Origin: Candidatus Brocadia sinica JPN1
GTDB taxonomy: Bacteria; Planctomycetota; Brocadiia; Brocadiales; Brocadiaceae
NCBI RefSeq assembly: GCF_000949635.1
Contig: NZ_BAFN01000001.1
Span: 3,717,052-3,781,051, forward strand
Direction: 5' to 3'
DNA: 64,000 bases
Shown: positions 55,326 to 64,000 of the stretch, in pieces
How the letters are laid out: each line of letters starts with the position of its first letter
Numbering within the stretch: position 1 is the stretch's first letter
The notes under the pieces: model-generated
Told to the model about the DNA's origin: nothing
Database searches by the model: none
What the model saw: only the letters and a program-made list of their open reading frames with translations
Translations under genes and position numbers: made by a program

Positions 55326-55783
55326 GATGGATTAACTCCATTATTGTCTTTTTCATTTTTCCTGTGAACTAACTCTCCTTCAAATGCTCTTTTTAAATCA
55401 AAAGTGTTGTTATTATCCTTTAACAGGGGATGTTCGCTAAGCGGTTTTTCAGCCAGTTCTTTATCACGCAGCAGTTGTTCATAAATCACCGATGCAACTC
55501 CAAAGCCTCCCTTGGAAACAATATCTTGTGAAAGGGCGGTGTGCATGATTTCGGTGTAGGTTTCCATTCCAGCGGTGTTTTCTTCGAATAAGTCCGATTT
55601 TGGTATTGTTTTCCACATGGCATCAATGACAAAATTGACGAGGATTGATTCGAAATCCTGCGATGCCTTCTTAAGGGAAAGCGCATCAGTATTTTTACCC
55701 TTCTGCTGACTGAGATTTTTCACTGTTTCAGCCGAAGAAGGTTGGGAAATGAGCAAAGGGTTTATTGCTGAATAATTTTCCAT
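55322..55783 (-). CDS. flgJ: rod-binding protein (FlgJ N-terminal domain only)
   Basis: Rod-assembly protein. The 153 residues from ATG 55783 (GGAG seven bases upstream) cover only the rod-binding domain: LKKASQDFESILVNFVIDAMWKTIP and YTEIMHTALSQDIVSKGGFGVASVIYEQL. The peptidoglycan-hydrolase domain of enterobacterial FlgJ is absent, as in many bacteria. Transcribed between flgI and flgN. Confidence 0.9.
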   Translation of the reverse strand: MENYSAINPLLISQPSSAETVKNLSQQKGKNTDALSLKKASQDFESILVNFVIDAMWKTIPKSDLFEENTAGMETYTEIMHTALSQDIVSKGGFGVASVIYEQLLRDKELAEKPLSEHPLLKDNNNTFDLKRAFEGELVHRKNEKDNNGVNPS

Positions 55784-55841
55784 GGATAACTCCATTCTTA
55801 AGAAAAGTAATTCAAAAATTTAATATTATAAAAAGAAGTTT

Positions 55842-56966
55842 TTACATAATTATAAGTTCAGCATGAAGGGCGCCCGCTCTTTTAATTGCCTGGAATATAG
55901 AGATCAAATCCCTTGGTGTTACTCCTAACACATTAAGAGCCCGTGCGACGTCAGATATCGTTACCCCCTCCTGAATTACGTTTAATTTCTTCTCCTCTTC
56001 GGTCACTTGAATATCTGTTCTGGGCACTACAGCTGTTTGACCGGATGATAATGCGCCAGGTTGTGAAACCTCAGGTCTTTCATTGATGGTAATACTTAAA
56101 TTTCCATGCGCAATGGCTATCGTCGATATTCGAACATTTTCACCGGCAACGATTGTTCCCGTGCGTTCGTTGATAATGACCCTGGCAATACTGTCCGGTT
56201 TAACGTACAACTCTTCGATATTTGCCACAAATCGTATAATGGAATCCTCTGATTGGAAATCTTTCGGGGGTATAATATCCACGACTGCTGCGTCTATTGC
56301 TCTTGCTGCATTTGGATAGAGATTATTAATTACTTCCACCAAACGATTTGCTGTTGTAAAATCAGGGTCACGTAAGACAACGCTTAGCGATTTGCCGTAT
56401 AAAATAGAAGATTGGATCTCTTTTTCAACGATGGCGCCATTTGAGATGTATGCAGTTGTAGATATATTTTTGCGGAGAGATTGAGCTTGCCCTTCCACGT
56501 TATAACCGCCAATGGATAAAGGTCCCTGTGCTACTGCATATACTTCATTGTCAGCGCCTTGTAAAGCAGTCTGAAGTAAGACGCCCCCTTCGAGGCTTTT
56601 TGCATCTCCAAGAGAAGAAACGACAACGTCGAGTTTGTCGCCTGGTCTTGCAAAGGCCGGAATGTTGACAGTGACCATAACTGCCGCAATGTTTTTTGAC
56701 AGGAAATCTGATTCAGATATTAACACTCCGAGCTTTTCAAAAATATTTACGGCCAGTTGTCTTGTAACCCTGAATATCTGGCTGTCTCCGCTTCCCTGCA
56801 GTCCTATGACAAGGCCGTATCCATAAAGCTGGTTATCACGAACGCCCTGAACGTAGGCAATGTCTTTCATACGGACAGCCGCTTGAGTAAATTTGCAAAG
56901 CGATGTCATAAACAAAGGGACTGCAATAATAAAGATTATTGCTCGGTATTTAAAAACAGAATTCAT
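55842..56966 (-). CDS. flgI: flagellar P-ring protein FlgI
   Basis: Forms the periplasmic P ring around the rod. The 374 residues start with a signal peptide (about 1-30, ending FTQA-AVRM), then the family motifs RMKDIAYVQGVRDNQLYGYGLVIGLQGSGD (about 32-61), PAFARPGDKLDVVVSSLGDAKSL (about 105-127), ERTGTIVAGENVRISTIAIAHGNL and ISDVARALNVLGVTPRDLI-IFQAIKRAGALHAEL at the end. Complete and normal length. Confidence 0.95.
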   Translation of the reverse strand: MNSVFKYRAIIFIIAVPLFMTSLCKFTQAAVRMKDIAYVQGVRDNQLYGYGLVIGLQGSGDSQIFRVTRQLAVNIFEKLGVLISESDFLSKNIAAVMVTVNIPAFARPGDKLDVVVSSLGDAKSLEGGVLLQTALQGADNEVYAVAQGPLSIGGYNVEGQAQSLRKNISTTAYISNGAIVEKEIQSSILYGKSLSVVLRDPDFTTANRLVEVINNLYPNAARAIDAAVVDIIPPKDFQSEDSIIRFVANIEELYVKPDSIARVIINERTGTIVAGENVRISTIAIAHGNLSITINERPEVSQPGALSSGQTAVVPRTDIQVTEEEKKLNVIQEGVTISDVARALNVLGVTPRDLISIFQAIKRAGALHAELIIM

Positions 56967-57002
56967 GATGGATATTTTCTCTTAAATATGTTCTTTTGCT
57001 AA

Positions 57003-57129
57003 AAAGGACATTAAATTATGTTGCCTTTGGCAACGACTTCCAACTGCTTGTTCCCAAACTCTGTTTAGGAACGAGCCGGAAATTTGTTCAGCCAGGCATA
57101 GGGGGTTATTACTAAGGTTAAAGTAATGA
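57003..57129. repeat. two short hairpins in the flgH-flgI gap
   Basis: GTTGCC-TTT-GGCAAC (57020-57034) and GTTCCCAAAC-TCT-GTTTAGGAAC (57050-57072, one mismatch). The second has the form of a palindromic repeat (TTCCCAAACT ... GTTTGGGAA) common in environmental genomes. Confidence 0.55.
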
Positions 57130-57777
57130 TTAGAATGGCCACATGGCTTCATAGATTCGATTCCACCATCCTCGTTTTCCGGCGCGTGTTAAAAATCCTT
57201 TGCCTTCAAGTGTTATATTGGCATTTGCGATTGAGGATGATTGAATCACATTGTCTATGCTGATATCAATAGGCCTTACTATTCCGGATACCTTGATGTT
57301 ATATTTTTCACCATTAATATTGACATCACGATTTCCTTCAATAATCAAATTCCCATTGGCCAGTATTTCCGTAACAACAGCTGTAAGCTCTAAACTAATA
57401 TTACGGTTGCTCTCATATGCCCCTTTACCATTAAAACTATGATTTGTATCGGCTGAAAAATTTGGTAAATAGCCGCTCGTGTCTCCTAATGGCTTTGTAA
57501 AAAAATTTGTAGTATCTACGTTGACACTATGGCTTTTCTTATTTTCCGCACTGGAATCTTCTACTCCTGTAATTTCTGTCGATTCATTGATTTGTACCGT
57601 TACAATGTCTCCTATCCCCCTGGCCCTGTTGTCATTGAACAGATTTGTGTTTAGCGTCACTCGTTTTTTCCAGATCGATTCAGCCTGAAGGTTGGTGCTT
57701 ACGATTAACAGCGCCAGGCTTGTAAAAAGGCATGCTATAGTCTTCCGTTGCAAGAACAAATTTTTTTTGACAAACAT
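57130..57777 (-). CDS. flgH: flagellar L-ring protein FlgH
   Basis: Forms the outer-membrane L ring. From ATG 57777 the protein has 215 residues: signal peptide (about 1-31) ending NLQA-ESIW, then LNTNLFNDNRARGIGDIVTVQINESTEITG (family block), VDTTNFFT, VVTEILANGNLIIEG, INGEKYNIKVSGIVRP and the FlgH C-terminus IANANITLEGKGFLTRAGKRGWWNRIYEAMWPF. Unlike most FlgH proteins the signal ends without a lipobox Cys, so it is probably not a lipoprotein. The frame extends to 57858, but that start hides the signal peptide. Confidence 0.93.
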   Translation of the reverse strand: MFVKKNLFLQRKTIACLFTSLALLIVSTNLQAESIWKKRVTLNTNLFNDNRARGIGDIVTVQINESTEITGVEDSSAENKKSHSVNVDTTNFFTKPLGDTSGYLPNFSADTNHSFNGKGAYESNRNISLELTAVVTEILANGNLIIEGNRDVNINGEKYNIKVSGIVRPIDISIDNVIQSSSIANANITLEGKGFLTRAGKRGWWNRIYEAMWPF

Positions 57778-57867
57778 TTTTATCTTTTCGCGCAAGAGAG
57801 GGGACGCGGAGGAAATAATATGATTGTGACTGTACTGAGTTGTGGCTTTGCTTTTCATAGTTCTTCC

Positions 57868-58839
57868 TTAAAAGACGACCTTAACCGAGGCCGAATCCTC
57901 TACCCTGCCGTATAATTCCTTATTCGAATCAATGTTCTTTATTCTGATGATTTTTCCCAAATAGCCGTCCTCCTTTGCTATACCTTTTGTTACAACATGG
58001 AGATTTCCTGCTTGAACAAAAATTTTGATAAAATCACCCTTTTTTATGGCAGGGGGGTTGTCTACAATTTCTGCGGTAATTGGTGTATTTGGTAAGATAG
58101 GACGTATGACGCGTTTTCCTATGAGATCTTCTGCATTGTTAAACGTTAATCCTGCAAGCTTTGTAGTTTCCATCCTTTTAATCGTAAGGGTATCCATACT
58201 GAGAATGTCGTTTCTGTCTATTTTCCTGTTGGAAGTAACAATATCTTCGTATACACGTATGTTGAAGAATACCGGTATCTTCAGATATTGTTTATCGTTA
58301 ACAAATATATGAACGATAAGTTGTACGTTACCTCTATCTTTCGTAGCATCAATTTGTGATGCCGCCAAACGGATAGTCCCTTCATTTGCAGGTAATAATT
58401 TATCCCTGGGAGGCCTGTCAGATTCAATGATTATTTCACGCTCAGGCTGGAATAATTTAGACTGAAGATATTCCTTTGCTTTCTTTAGAATATATTCTCC
58501 CGAAATGGTTATTGATTCAACAGAGATCAACGAAGAAGTTGTGCTGCCGTAAGTGATATCGCTCAGATTAATACCTTCGTCCATGAGACGTGCATTGATG
58601 GTATCCCGTTCAATTTTCCTGACGTTGCCAGGCCAGGGGGTGTTTCCGATGAGAATATCGCTGACTCTTTCTGAAAGGGATGGATCATTGCATGAAACGC
58701 ATGCAATATCTCCCAGGGTAATTTGTTTTTCAGGCAAGATTACCTTGTCCTTGATTTCGATGGTAATTCTTTCACCAATTGCAGTATGGAAGGTGAAGAG
58801 GATTATTATGGGTAAAGGTATTAAAAAGTTTAGTTTCAT
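57868..58839 (-). CDS. flgA: flagellar P-ring assembly chaperone FlgA
   Basis: Periplasmic chaperone for FlgI. From ATG 58839 the protein has 323 residues with a signal peptide (about 1-22, ending AIG-ER), then an N-terminal region and a C-terminal SAF domain: FNNAEDLIGKRVIRPILPNTPITAEIVDNPPAIKKGDFIKIFVQAGNLHVVTKG-type segment (about 225-285). Longer than enterobacterial FlgA (219), as often in other phyla. The gene order flgG - flgA - flgH - flgI is the usual one. The upstream start at 58875 is rejected. Confidence 0.88.
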   Translation of the reverse strand: MKLNFLIPLPIIILFTFHTAIGERITIEIKDKVILPEKQITLGDIACVSCNDPSLSERVSDILIGNTPWPGNVRKIERDTINARLMDEGINLSDITYGSTTSSLISVESITISGEYILKKAKEYLQSKLFQPEREIIIESDRPPRDKLLPANEGTIRLAASQIDATKDRGNVQLIVHIFVNDKQYLKIPVFFNIRVYEDIVTSNRKIDRNDILSMDTLTIKRMETTKLAGLTFNNAEDLIGKRVIRPILPNTPITAEIVDNPPAIKKGDFIKIFVQAGNLHVVTKGIAKEDGYLGKIIRIKNIDSNKELYGRVEDSASVKVVF

Positions 58840-58881
58840 AAGAAATCTCAGCCATCTCTGAAAATGCTTTTGCAAGTTTTT

Positions 58882-58939
58882 ACCTCACTTCATCGCCTTC
58901 CTTAGAGGAGAAGGGGAGAAAGAGGGGATGAAGTGAGGT
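58882..58939. repeat. 13-base inverted repeat between flgG and flgA
   Basis: ACCTCACTTCATC (58882-58894) is mirrored by GATGAAGTGAGGT (58927-58939) with a 32-base purine-rich loop. No T-run on the - strand, so it probably is a dispersed repeat that still allows read-through. Confidence 0.65.
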
Positions 58940-58948
58940 TTTGCAGCG

Positions 58949-59728
58949 TTATGCCATATTGTTAATGGTTGACAACATCTCATCACTGGCTTTTATTGCC
59001 CTGGAATTGATCTCGTACGCACGCTGGGCTGTGATAAGATTAACAAGCTCCGTGACCGTTTCAACATTGGAATTTTCAAGGGCTCCCTGGTAGATTTCAC
59101 CTGTTCCTTGTTCACCAGGCACTGAGACTATTGGGGCGCCTGATGCGACTGTTTCTGCGTACATATTCCTTCCGAGACTGTCTAAACCTGCCGGGTTAGG
59201 AAAATTTGCAAGCATAATTTGTCCCACATTCTGAAGGGTGCTATCGGAGCCTTTTATAAATACTGTTCCATCCGTTCCAATTGAAATTTCTTTGGCATCC
59301 TGGATGGTAATACTTGGTGTCAATGGCAAACCCTCAGCAGTGACAATCTCGCCCTTGCTATTTAATTCAAATGCGCCATCCCTTGTATATGCAATAGTAC
59401 CGTCCGGCCGGCTTATTTGAAAGAAACCGTTTCCTTCAATGGCAAGGTCCAGGGATCGGTTGGTAGCCTGTTGATTCCCCTGGGAAAATACCTTGGAGGT
59501 AGAAATGGGTCTTACGCCACCGCCTAGCTGGATACCTGAAGGTATCTCAAAACCTTGTGCAGATTCAGAACCAGCGATATACTTCTTTTCATAGAGAAGG
59601 TCCTGGAAATTGACCTGACTTCTTTTGAATCCCGTAGTGTTTATGTTTGCTAAATTATTTGAGACATTATCTAAAAATAGCTGTTGAGCCTTCATGCCTG
59701 TGGCGGCAGTATATAACGCCCTTATCAT
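58949..59728 (-). CDS. flgG: flagellar distal rod protein FlgG
   Basis: Rod subunit exported through the flagellar apparatus. The 259 residues begin IRALYTAATGMKAQQLFLDNVSNNLANINTTGFKRS, the FlgG signature, and contain SLDLAIEGNGFFQISRPDG (about 88-106) and the C-terminal GALENSNVETVTELVNLITAQRAYEINSRAIKASDEML. Length is standard. AGGAGG lies six bases before ATG 59728. No oddity. Confidence 0.96.
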   Translation of the reverse strand: MIRALYTAATGMKAQQLFLDNVSNNLANINTTGFKRSQVNFQDLLYEKKYIAGSESAQGFEIPSGIQLGGGVRPISTSKVFSQGNQQATNRSLDLAIEGNGFFQISRPDGTIAYTRDGAFELNSKGEIVTAEGLPLTPSITIQDAKEISIGTDGTVFIKGSDSTLQNVGQIMLANFPNPAGLDSLGRNMYAETVASGAPIVSVPGEQGTGEIYQGALENSNVETVTELVNLITAQRAYEINSRAIKASDEMLSTINNMA

Positions 59729-59872
59729 AACAACCTCCTTTTAACGGGTATATGAGTACATGGGTTATGGGTTATTTTTCAAATATTTAATAAAGTTTAA
59801 TGTCATTTTTCTCAATATTTCAATATCACCAAATAAGTTCACGTCCTTATTCACCCATTTACCCATCCACCA

Positions 59873-60601
59873 TTAGGTTGCAAGTTTAATGAGTTTTTTT
59901 AGCGTATCGTCGATGGAGTTGGTGACCTTATAACCAGATTGATAGCCCCTCATATTAGCAATCATATTGACCATCTCATCTACCACATTTACGTTTGATT
60001 GTTCCAGGTAACGATGGGCTATTGTAAAATCGGTTGAGACTTCCGGTTCTTGTGCGGTATCAGATAATGTATAGGCACAACACCCTGTGGGTTTGAGAGT
60101 AGTTAGGTCAGAAACAGTAACAACTCTAATCTTCCCGATTTCTTTGCCGTCTGCAGAAATACTTCCATTTTCTTTGACGGTAATGCTTTTTGCATTTTGA
60201 GGGACTTGAATTTCGCCGCCGTGGCCCATTAGATACCATCCTTCAGGCGTGATAATCTTCATGTCACGTGATAACATAAATTGTCCTTTTCTTGTGTAAC
60301 GAATTCCAGCCTCCGTGTTGACGGTAAAAAATCCACCTCCTTTTATAGAAAGATCAAGGTCGTTGCCGGTATATTCCAAAGTGCCCTGTGAAAAGTCTGT
60401 GGCAACGGTACCTAAACTGCTTCCAATACCACGATTGGCATTTTGATCATTAGTTTGTGCATCAGAGATATAGGACTGAAAGACAGCGATATTTTTTTTA
60501 TACCCAGCGGTGTTGATATTAGACAAATTCCGTGCGATAACTGCCTGATAGTCTCCCTGACTCACCATACTTGACGCGCCTGTATATAGTCCTACAATCA
60601 T
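59873..60601 (-). CDS. flgF: flagellar proximal rod protein (FlgF type)
   Basis: A 242-residue rod/hook-family protein from ATG 60601 (GGAGAAG upstream; N-terminus MIVGLYTGASSM). It has the family start QGDYQAVIARNLSNINTAGYKKN, the middle DLDLSIKGGGFFTV (about 80-95), and the rod-type C-terminus SNVNVVDEMVNMIANMRGYQSGYKV. The order flgE - flgF - flgG and a size typical of FlgF support the name. Separated from flgE by about 420 bases. Confidence 0.88.
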   Translation of the reverse strand: MIVGLYTGASSMVSQGDYQAVIARNLSNINTAGYKKNIAVFQSYISDAQTNDQNANRGIGSSLGTVATDFSQGTLEYTGNDLDLSIKGGGFFTVNTEAGIRYTRKGQFMLSRDMKIITPEGWYLMGHGGEIQVPQNAKSITVKENGSISADGKEIGKIRVVTVSDLTTLKPTGCCAYTLSDTAQEPEVSTDFTIAHRYLEQSNVNVVDEMVNMIANMRGYQSGYKVTNSIDDTLKKLIKLAT

Positions 60602-61023
60602 GGATATCTTCTCCGTATTTTCTATCACATAAAAAATTTAAAATCTTTGTACATCAAAAAGCAATCTTGATACCAAAACCATGAATAAAAAATTTTATCA
60701 ACTTCATTAGTCGTAAGATATTTTACAACAACGTATTTTGACGGGCATAGAGAAGGTTTTTCGATAGAATACTTTAAGGATCTTCCAGAATGGTTGAGTA
60801 AATGTTTCCTGGGGGATTGAATAAATTTTCCCATTCATAAACAAGGGTGTTTAAAAAATTTACATCATGATGTTAAAGATGTAGCGGTTCAGTTACGAAT
60901 TTACATGAATAGCTACGAATAAGAGGATAGATTTTGAGGAATTTCAAAGCTGTGGTTGTAGAGCGACGAGACTCGTCGCTCTACATTGAGAAAGTAGTCG
61001 AAGACCTAATACATTATATTTTG
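60602..61023. other. 422-base flgE-flgF gap
   Basis: The only distinct element is the palindrome at 60958-60984. A promoter for the flgF-flgG-flgA unit is plausible here, but I can point to no sigma-28 or sigma-54 motif. The open frame at 60625-60834 (-) looks random. Confidence 0.35.
60958..60984. repeat. 13-base palindrome, REP-like
   Basis: GTAGAGCGACGAG, A, CTCGTCGCTCTAC: a perfect 13-base inverted repeat around one central base. No T-run follows on the - strand. The shape matches dispersed palindromic repeats (REP-like) rather than a terminator. Confidence 0.7.
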
Positions 61024-62598
61024 TTATCTCTTCAGGTTGACAACCTCAGCCAGTATTTCATCAGCAGTGGTGATGACCTTTGTGTTAAGCTGAAAGCCCC
61101 TCTGCGCCGTAATCAGTGAGGTCAATTCTGTGGCCATGTCCACATTGGATCCTTCCAGATAACCGCTTGAAATAGAACCTGCACGGCCTGAATTAGCGTT
61201 AACATAAATGGGCTCGCCGGATATTGAGGTTTGTTCATATAAGTTGTCTCCTATCTTGTTCAAACCGTTGAGGTTGTTAAATAAGGCAAGCTTCAGTGTC
61301 GCAATAGTTTGTGTTTTACCATTGGTATACAATGACTTTATGGTACCATCTGAATTGATGGACACGGAATCAAATGTTCCATACTCGTAACCATCCTGTT
61401 TTGTGACAGCGGCGCTTGATTCGCCGCCATTTTGTGTAAGGCCATCGTTTTCCCCTGATGTGCCAAGATCGAAAATTACAGACTGTGTGCTACTGATGCC
61501 ATTGAAATTAAATTGGAGCGTTGTGTCACCGCTTGTGCTGAATGTACCATCGTCATTGAATGTAATACCCGTTATCGTATTATCACTACTTGCAAATGTG
61601 CCATCTACACTATCCATGGAGGCGGTAAGGTCCCATTCGTTGTCCATTTGTTTTGTGAATCTGAGAGTAATCGCATGTCTGGTCCCCTGAGAATCAAAAA
61701 TATCCACAGAAGTTGTATACGTGGAGCCACCGAAGGTGTGATCCGTCCATGTTGTTGCACCGGTATTGGAGCCGCCATCTGCAAGGGTGAGCGATAATTC
61801 GTCACTTCCGGCAGTATCTGCTTTGAGGACGATCTTTCCCGATGAATCTAAACTGGCGGTTGCATCACCAGAGAATGCCGTATTTATTGCGTCTATAAGT
61901 TCCTGAACCGTATCACTAGCCGCATACGTATAAGTTGCAGAAACGGCAGTCCCATCCGATTTTGTTCCCGTAATGAGAATGGTGTCTCCGGCAATGTAAT
62001 CTGTAGTGTTAGAGTCCAGGTCGTTTAATTCGGTTGCCGTAGTTGCCGCTGTGCTACTTTCGGTAAGGGCGCTGGACATTATCAATACCTCGGCTGTGGA
62101 GCTTAATGCCGATGCATCAAGATTGCCGGTAATGTATGCCTTTGATGTAGCCTTACCGGAAACGGTTGAATCATAAGGTATGGAGATTTCTTTACCGTTT
62201 GTATCTAATACCTTATAGCCTGTATTTGAATCAACGAGATAATTGTCTTCATCAGTAGAAAATGCTCCTACCCTTGTAAAAAAATCCTTGCTGCCTCCGT
62301 TAACGACAAAAAATCCCTCTCCCTGTATGGCGAGGTCAAATACGTTATTGGTGCTTTCTAATGTTCCCTGACTGAAGTTTGATGTAATGCTGGCGAATTT
62401 TACACCCTTTCCTACTTGCATCGGGTTACCGTTAGTTCCAATTGCTATAGTTTGACTTAGCAGGTCAGAAAATAATAACCTTGAGGATTTGTATCCGTAA
62501 GTATTGATATTTGCCAGGTTATTTCCTATGATGTCCAACATGTTTTGATGTGCACGAATACCTGACACGCCTGAATATAATGCACCGCCGAGACCCAT
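61024..62598 (-). CDS. flgE: flagellar hook protein FlgE
   Basis: Hook subunit. The 524 residues begin GGALYSGVSGIRAHQNMLDIIGNNLANINTYGYKSS and contain FDLAIQGEGFFVVNG (about 84-98), then a long Ser/Thr/Asp-rich domain (about 170-400) that varies among hooks. The C-terminus SSGYLEGSNVDMATELTSLITAQRGFQLNTKVITTADEIL is the rod/hook signature. AAAGGAG lies shortly before ATG 62598. It follows flgD by 17 bases. Confidence 0.95.
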   Translation of the reverse strand: MGLGGALYSGVSGIRAHQNMLDIIGNNLANINTYGYKSSRLLFSDLLSQTIAIGTNGNPMQVGKGVKFASITSNFSQGTLESTNNVFDLAIQGEGFFVVNGGSKDFFTRVGAFSTDEDNYLVDSNTGYKVLDTNGKEISIPYDSTVSGKATSKAYITGNLDASALSSTAEVLIMSSALTESSTAATTATELNDLDSNTTDYIAGDTILITGTKSDGTAVSATYTYAASDTVQELIDAINTAFSGDATASLDSSGKIVLKADTAGSDELSLTLADGGSNTGATTWTDHTFGGSTYTTSVDIFDSQGTRHAITLRFTKQMDNEWDLTASMDSVDGTFASSDNTITGITFNDDGTFSTSGDTTLQFNFNGISSTQSVIFDLGTSGENDGLTQNGGESSAAVTKQDGYEYGTFDSVSINSDGTIKSLYTNGKTQTIATLKLALFNNLNGLNKIGDNLYEQTSISGEPIYVNANSGRAGSISSGYLEGSNVDMATELTSLITAQRGFQLNTKVITTADEILAEVVNLKR

Positions 62599-62615
62599 AA
62601 TGTCGCTCCTTTCAG

Positions 62616-63083
62616 TTATTTTTTATCAAGTGATTTAGATTGAATGCTTGATAATGTTGATGTTTTTGTTATTGACGCCTCACTGACTTCTATGAGATTC
62701 GAGATGGAGACAGATTCTCCATTAACAATGAAAGACACCGTTCCGTCTTTTTCAAGTTTTACACCTTCTACGACACCCGTTTGTGTTTCATTGCTGTTCC
62801 CTTTACTATCACTGCTGTATGTGATAGTTTTGCCAATAAACGTGCTGGCCATGGAGATTTGATCCAGCTGCAGTGATGCCGTATCGATACTGGTCAGACT
62901 TGAAAGATATCCTGTCTGCTGTTGTTCTTGTTCCAATGCACTGAATTGTGCTAATTGAGACATGAATTCAGAATTGTCAGTTGGGTCTAATGGATTTTGA
63001 TGTTGCAATTGAGTTACAAAGAGCGTCAGAAAATTATCCATACTGATTTCTGAACTCAGGCTTGAAGTACTTGATGTGCCCAT
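62616..63083 (-). CDS. flgD: hook-capping protein FlgD (short form)
   Basis: Cap for hook assembly. The 155 residues have the conserved N-terminal segment [39 protein letters not shown] (about 15-53), then IGKTITYSS and a short beta-rich end [18 protein letters not shown]. Enterobacterial FlgD has about 230 residues; the extra domains between these parts are missing here, a common reduction. AAGGAGG lies before ATG 63083. Transcribed after fliK and before flgE. Confidence 0.92.
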   Translation of the reverse strand: MGTSSTSSLSSEISMDNFLTLFVTQLQHQNPLDPTDNSEFMSQLAQFSALEQEQQQTGYLSSLTSIDTASLQLDQISMASTFIGKTITYSSDSKGNSNETQTGVVEGVKLEKDGTVSFIVNGESVSISNLIEVSEASITKTSTLSSIQSKSLDKK

Positions 63084-63094
63084 GTTTTGCCTCC

Positions 63095-64000
63095 TTAAAT
63101 AATGTAGTCAACCATTAAATTAGACGTGTTTATACTGACTTCTGTTTTCAGGTTATTGCTTACATTTCTTTCATTATCGGATTGGCCTCCGTTTTGGTCT
63201 TCCTGTCTCTTTACCTGATAATGCGGGTCGTTTGATTCAGAATTTTCTGAAGATTTTTGTTTGTGTGCATCGTTATTTTGTATGTATACTTCTAATTTAT
63301 GGATTTCCACGCCATTGGCTGCCACTGATTCTTTAAGGCGATGAGCATTGTTTTCTATGGCAGCCTTGACTTCTGCATTCTCCACAAAAATCTTTGCCTC
63401 GATTTCATCATTTTCTTCGGTAAAGTGGATTTTTACACTGCCCAGTTCTGGCGGGGTCAGGTGCAACTTGATTTCGGATCTATCGCCGTGGTTTATCAGG
63501 CTGATTTTTTGAAAGAGTTGGTCCATAATATTGTACGGAAGCTCTGCAGCTGCAGTGGGATTTCCATGAAAGGTGTTACTTACATGATCTTTGTGGCCTT
63601 CTAGGGAAGCTGTATTTTGTGAGAAGTTTAATGCGTTTGACGGTATGCCATCGGTTGTTGTTTGCGTATCCAGGGAAAAGCGATACCTGCTATGATTTTT
63701 TTGTATTGGTGTATCAAATGTCAAAGGGTAGGAAGCGCTTTGTTTCTGTGCAAAGTTGTCATTTAAGTTCCATTCCTCATTTGCTTGAAGAGTGCCTGGA
63801 AGGTCATGGTCAGAAGGTATCTTACTGATTATTGTTGAAAGGCCATTTTCTCTCTTTTTTTTTGTTCCATTGATTTGGCTGTTTATTTCAGGCATGGGAG
63901 TATTTAGCTTGTTTTCTGGAGAAACATTTTGAGCTAGTGATTTAAATACAGCAGGTAATTTCTTGATATGAAATGCATTATCTGAGTCTGCAAATTCTGT
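63095..64000 (-). CDS. fliK: hook-length control protein FliK, C-terminal part (cut by window edge)
   Basis: Partial. FliK switches export from hook to filament proteins. The C-terminal domain is present: [71 protein letters not shown], the LxPPELGxV signature. The internal ATG 63895 is not the start: the same frame stays open for 35 more codons to position 64000, so the N-terminal part lies outside. Twelve bases separate its stop from flgD. Confidence 0.9.
   Translation of the reverse strand, partial: TEFADSDNAFHIKKLPAVFKSLAQNVSPENKLNTPMPEINSQINGTKKKRENGLSTIISKIPSDHDLPGTLQANEEWNLNDNFAQKQSASYPLTFDTPIQKNHSRYRFSLDTQTTTDGIPSNALNFSQNTASLEGHKDHVSNTFHGNPTAAAELPYNIMDQLFQKISLINHGDRSEIKLHLTPPELGSVKIHFTEENDEIEAKIFVENAEVKAAIENNAHRLKESVAANGVEIHKLEVYIQNNDAHKQKSSENSESNDPHYQVKRQEDQNGGQSDNERNVSNNLKTEVSINTSNLMVDYII

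Noticed and set aside
60625-60834. 69-codon frame upstream of flgF
   Set aside because: Random-looking composition and no ribosome binding site; the opposite strand is just as open.

Overview
The window looks like a chromosomal segment of a Gram-negative, flagellated bacterium with an AT-rich genome. The mix of long tetratricopeptide (TPR) glycosyltransferases, a complete axial flagellar gene set and cytochrome-like secreted proteins would fit an anammox-type planctomycete (Brocadiales). That assignment is an inference from gene content by eye, not from a marker gene. All calls rest on reading motifs and domain patterns; no database search was run.

Layout. Positions 1-6486 are mostly on the + strand: a small double-CxxC protein, a 5'-truncated deoxyhypusine synthase, then four exported proteins (Cys-rich protein, secreted protein with an N-terminal His after signal cleavage, Met-rich outer-membrane barrel, secreted protein with two CX4CH motifs) that could form a metal or redox handling group. 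An IS630-family element follows and abuts a decayed DUF1566-type gene. From about 7000 to the right edge everything runs on the - strand. First come argC, lon, hsp20 and groEL (proteostasis). Then come flaG, fliS, a small chaperone-like gene, fliD and flagellin. Next is a ~31-kb glycan region (18342-49199), then a TPR gene, csrA, fliW, flgL, flgK, flgN, flgJ, flgI, flgH, flgA, flgG, flgF, flgE, flgD and fliK (cut by the window edge).

How it fits together. The glycan region is embedded between two blocks of flagellar genes and starts directly upstream of flagellin, so surface or flagellin glycosylation is the natural reading. It has three parts. (1) A sugar-nucleotide module resembles Campylobacter GDP-heptose synthesis and modification: HddA-like kinase, HddC-like guanylyltransferase, Cj1427-like dehydrogenase, Cj1430-like epimerase and Fcl/Cj1428-like reductase. 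A split transketolase is placed beside it and could supply sedoheptulose-7-phosphate, while gmhA and gmhB are not seen. (2) Modifying enzymes: TylF-type O-methyltransferase, B12-radical SAM protein, aldo/keto reductase and FkbM methyltransferase. (3) Transferases, several fused to C-terminal TPR repeats, including proteins of 1526 and 1207 residues.

Regulation visible in the sequence: a near-consensus FliA (sigma-28) promoter lies 132 bases upstream of the flagellin start. The flagellin leader has a hairpin with GGA in its loop plus a GGA-containing Shine-Dalgarno, the typical CsrA arrangement, and csrA and fliW are neighbours in this window. Several remnants (deoxyhypusine synthase, DUF1566, a sulfotransferase N-terminus, a TPR C-terminus, and a TPR/glycosyltransferase junction with a frame change) show that accessory genes here are being shuffled and eroded.
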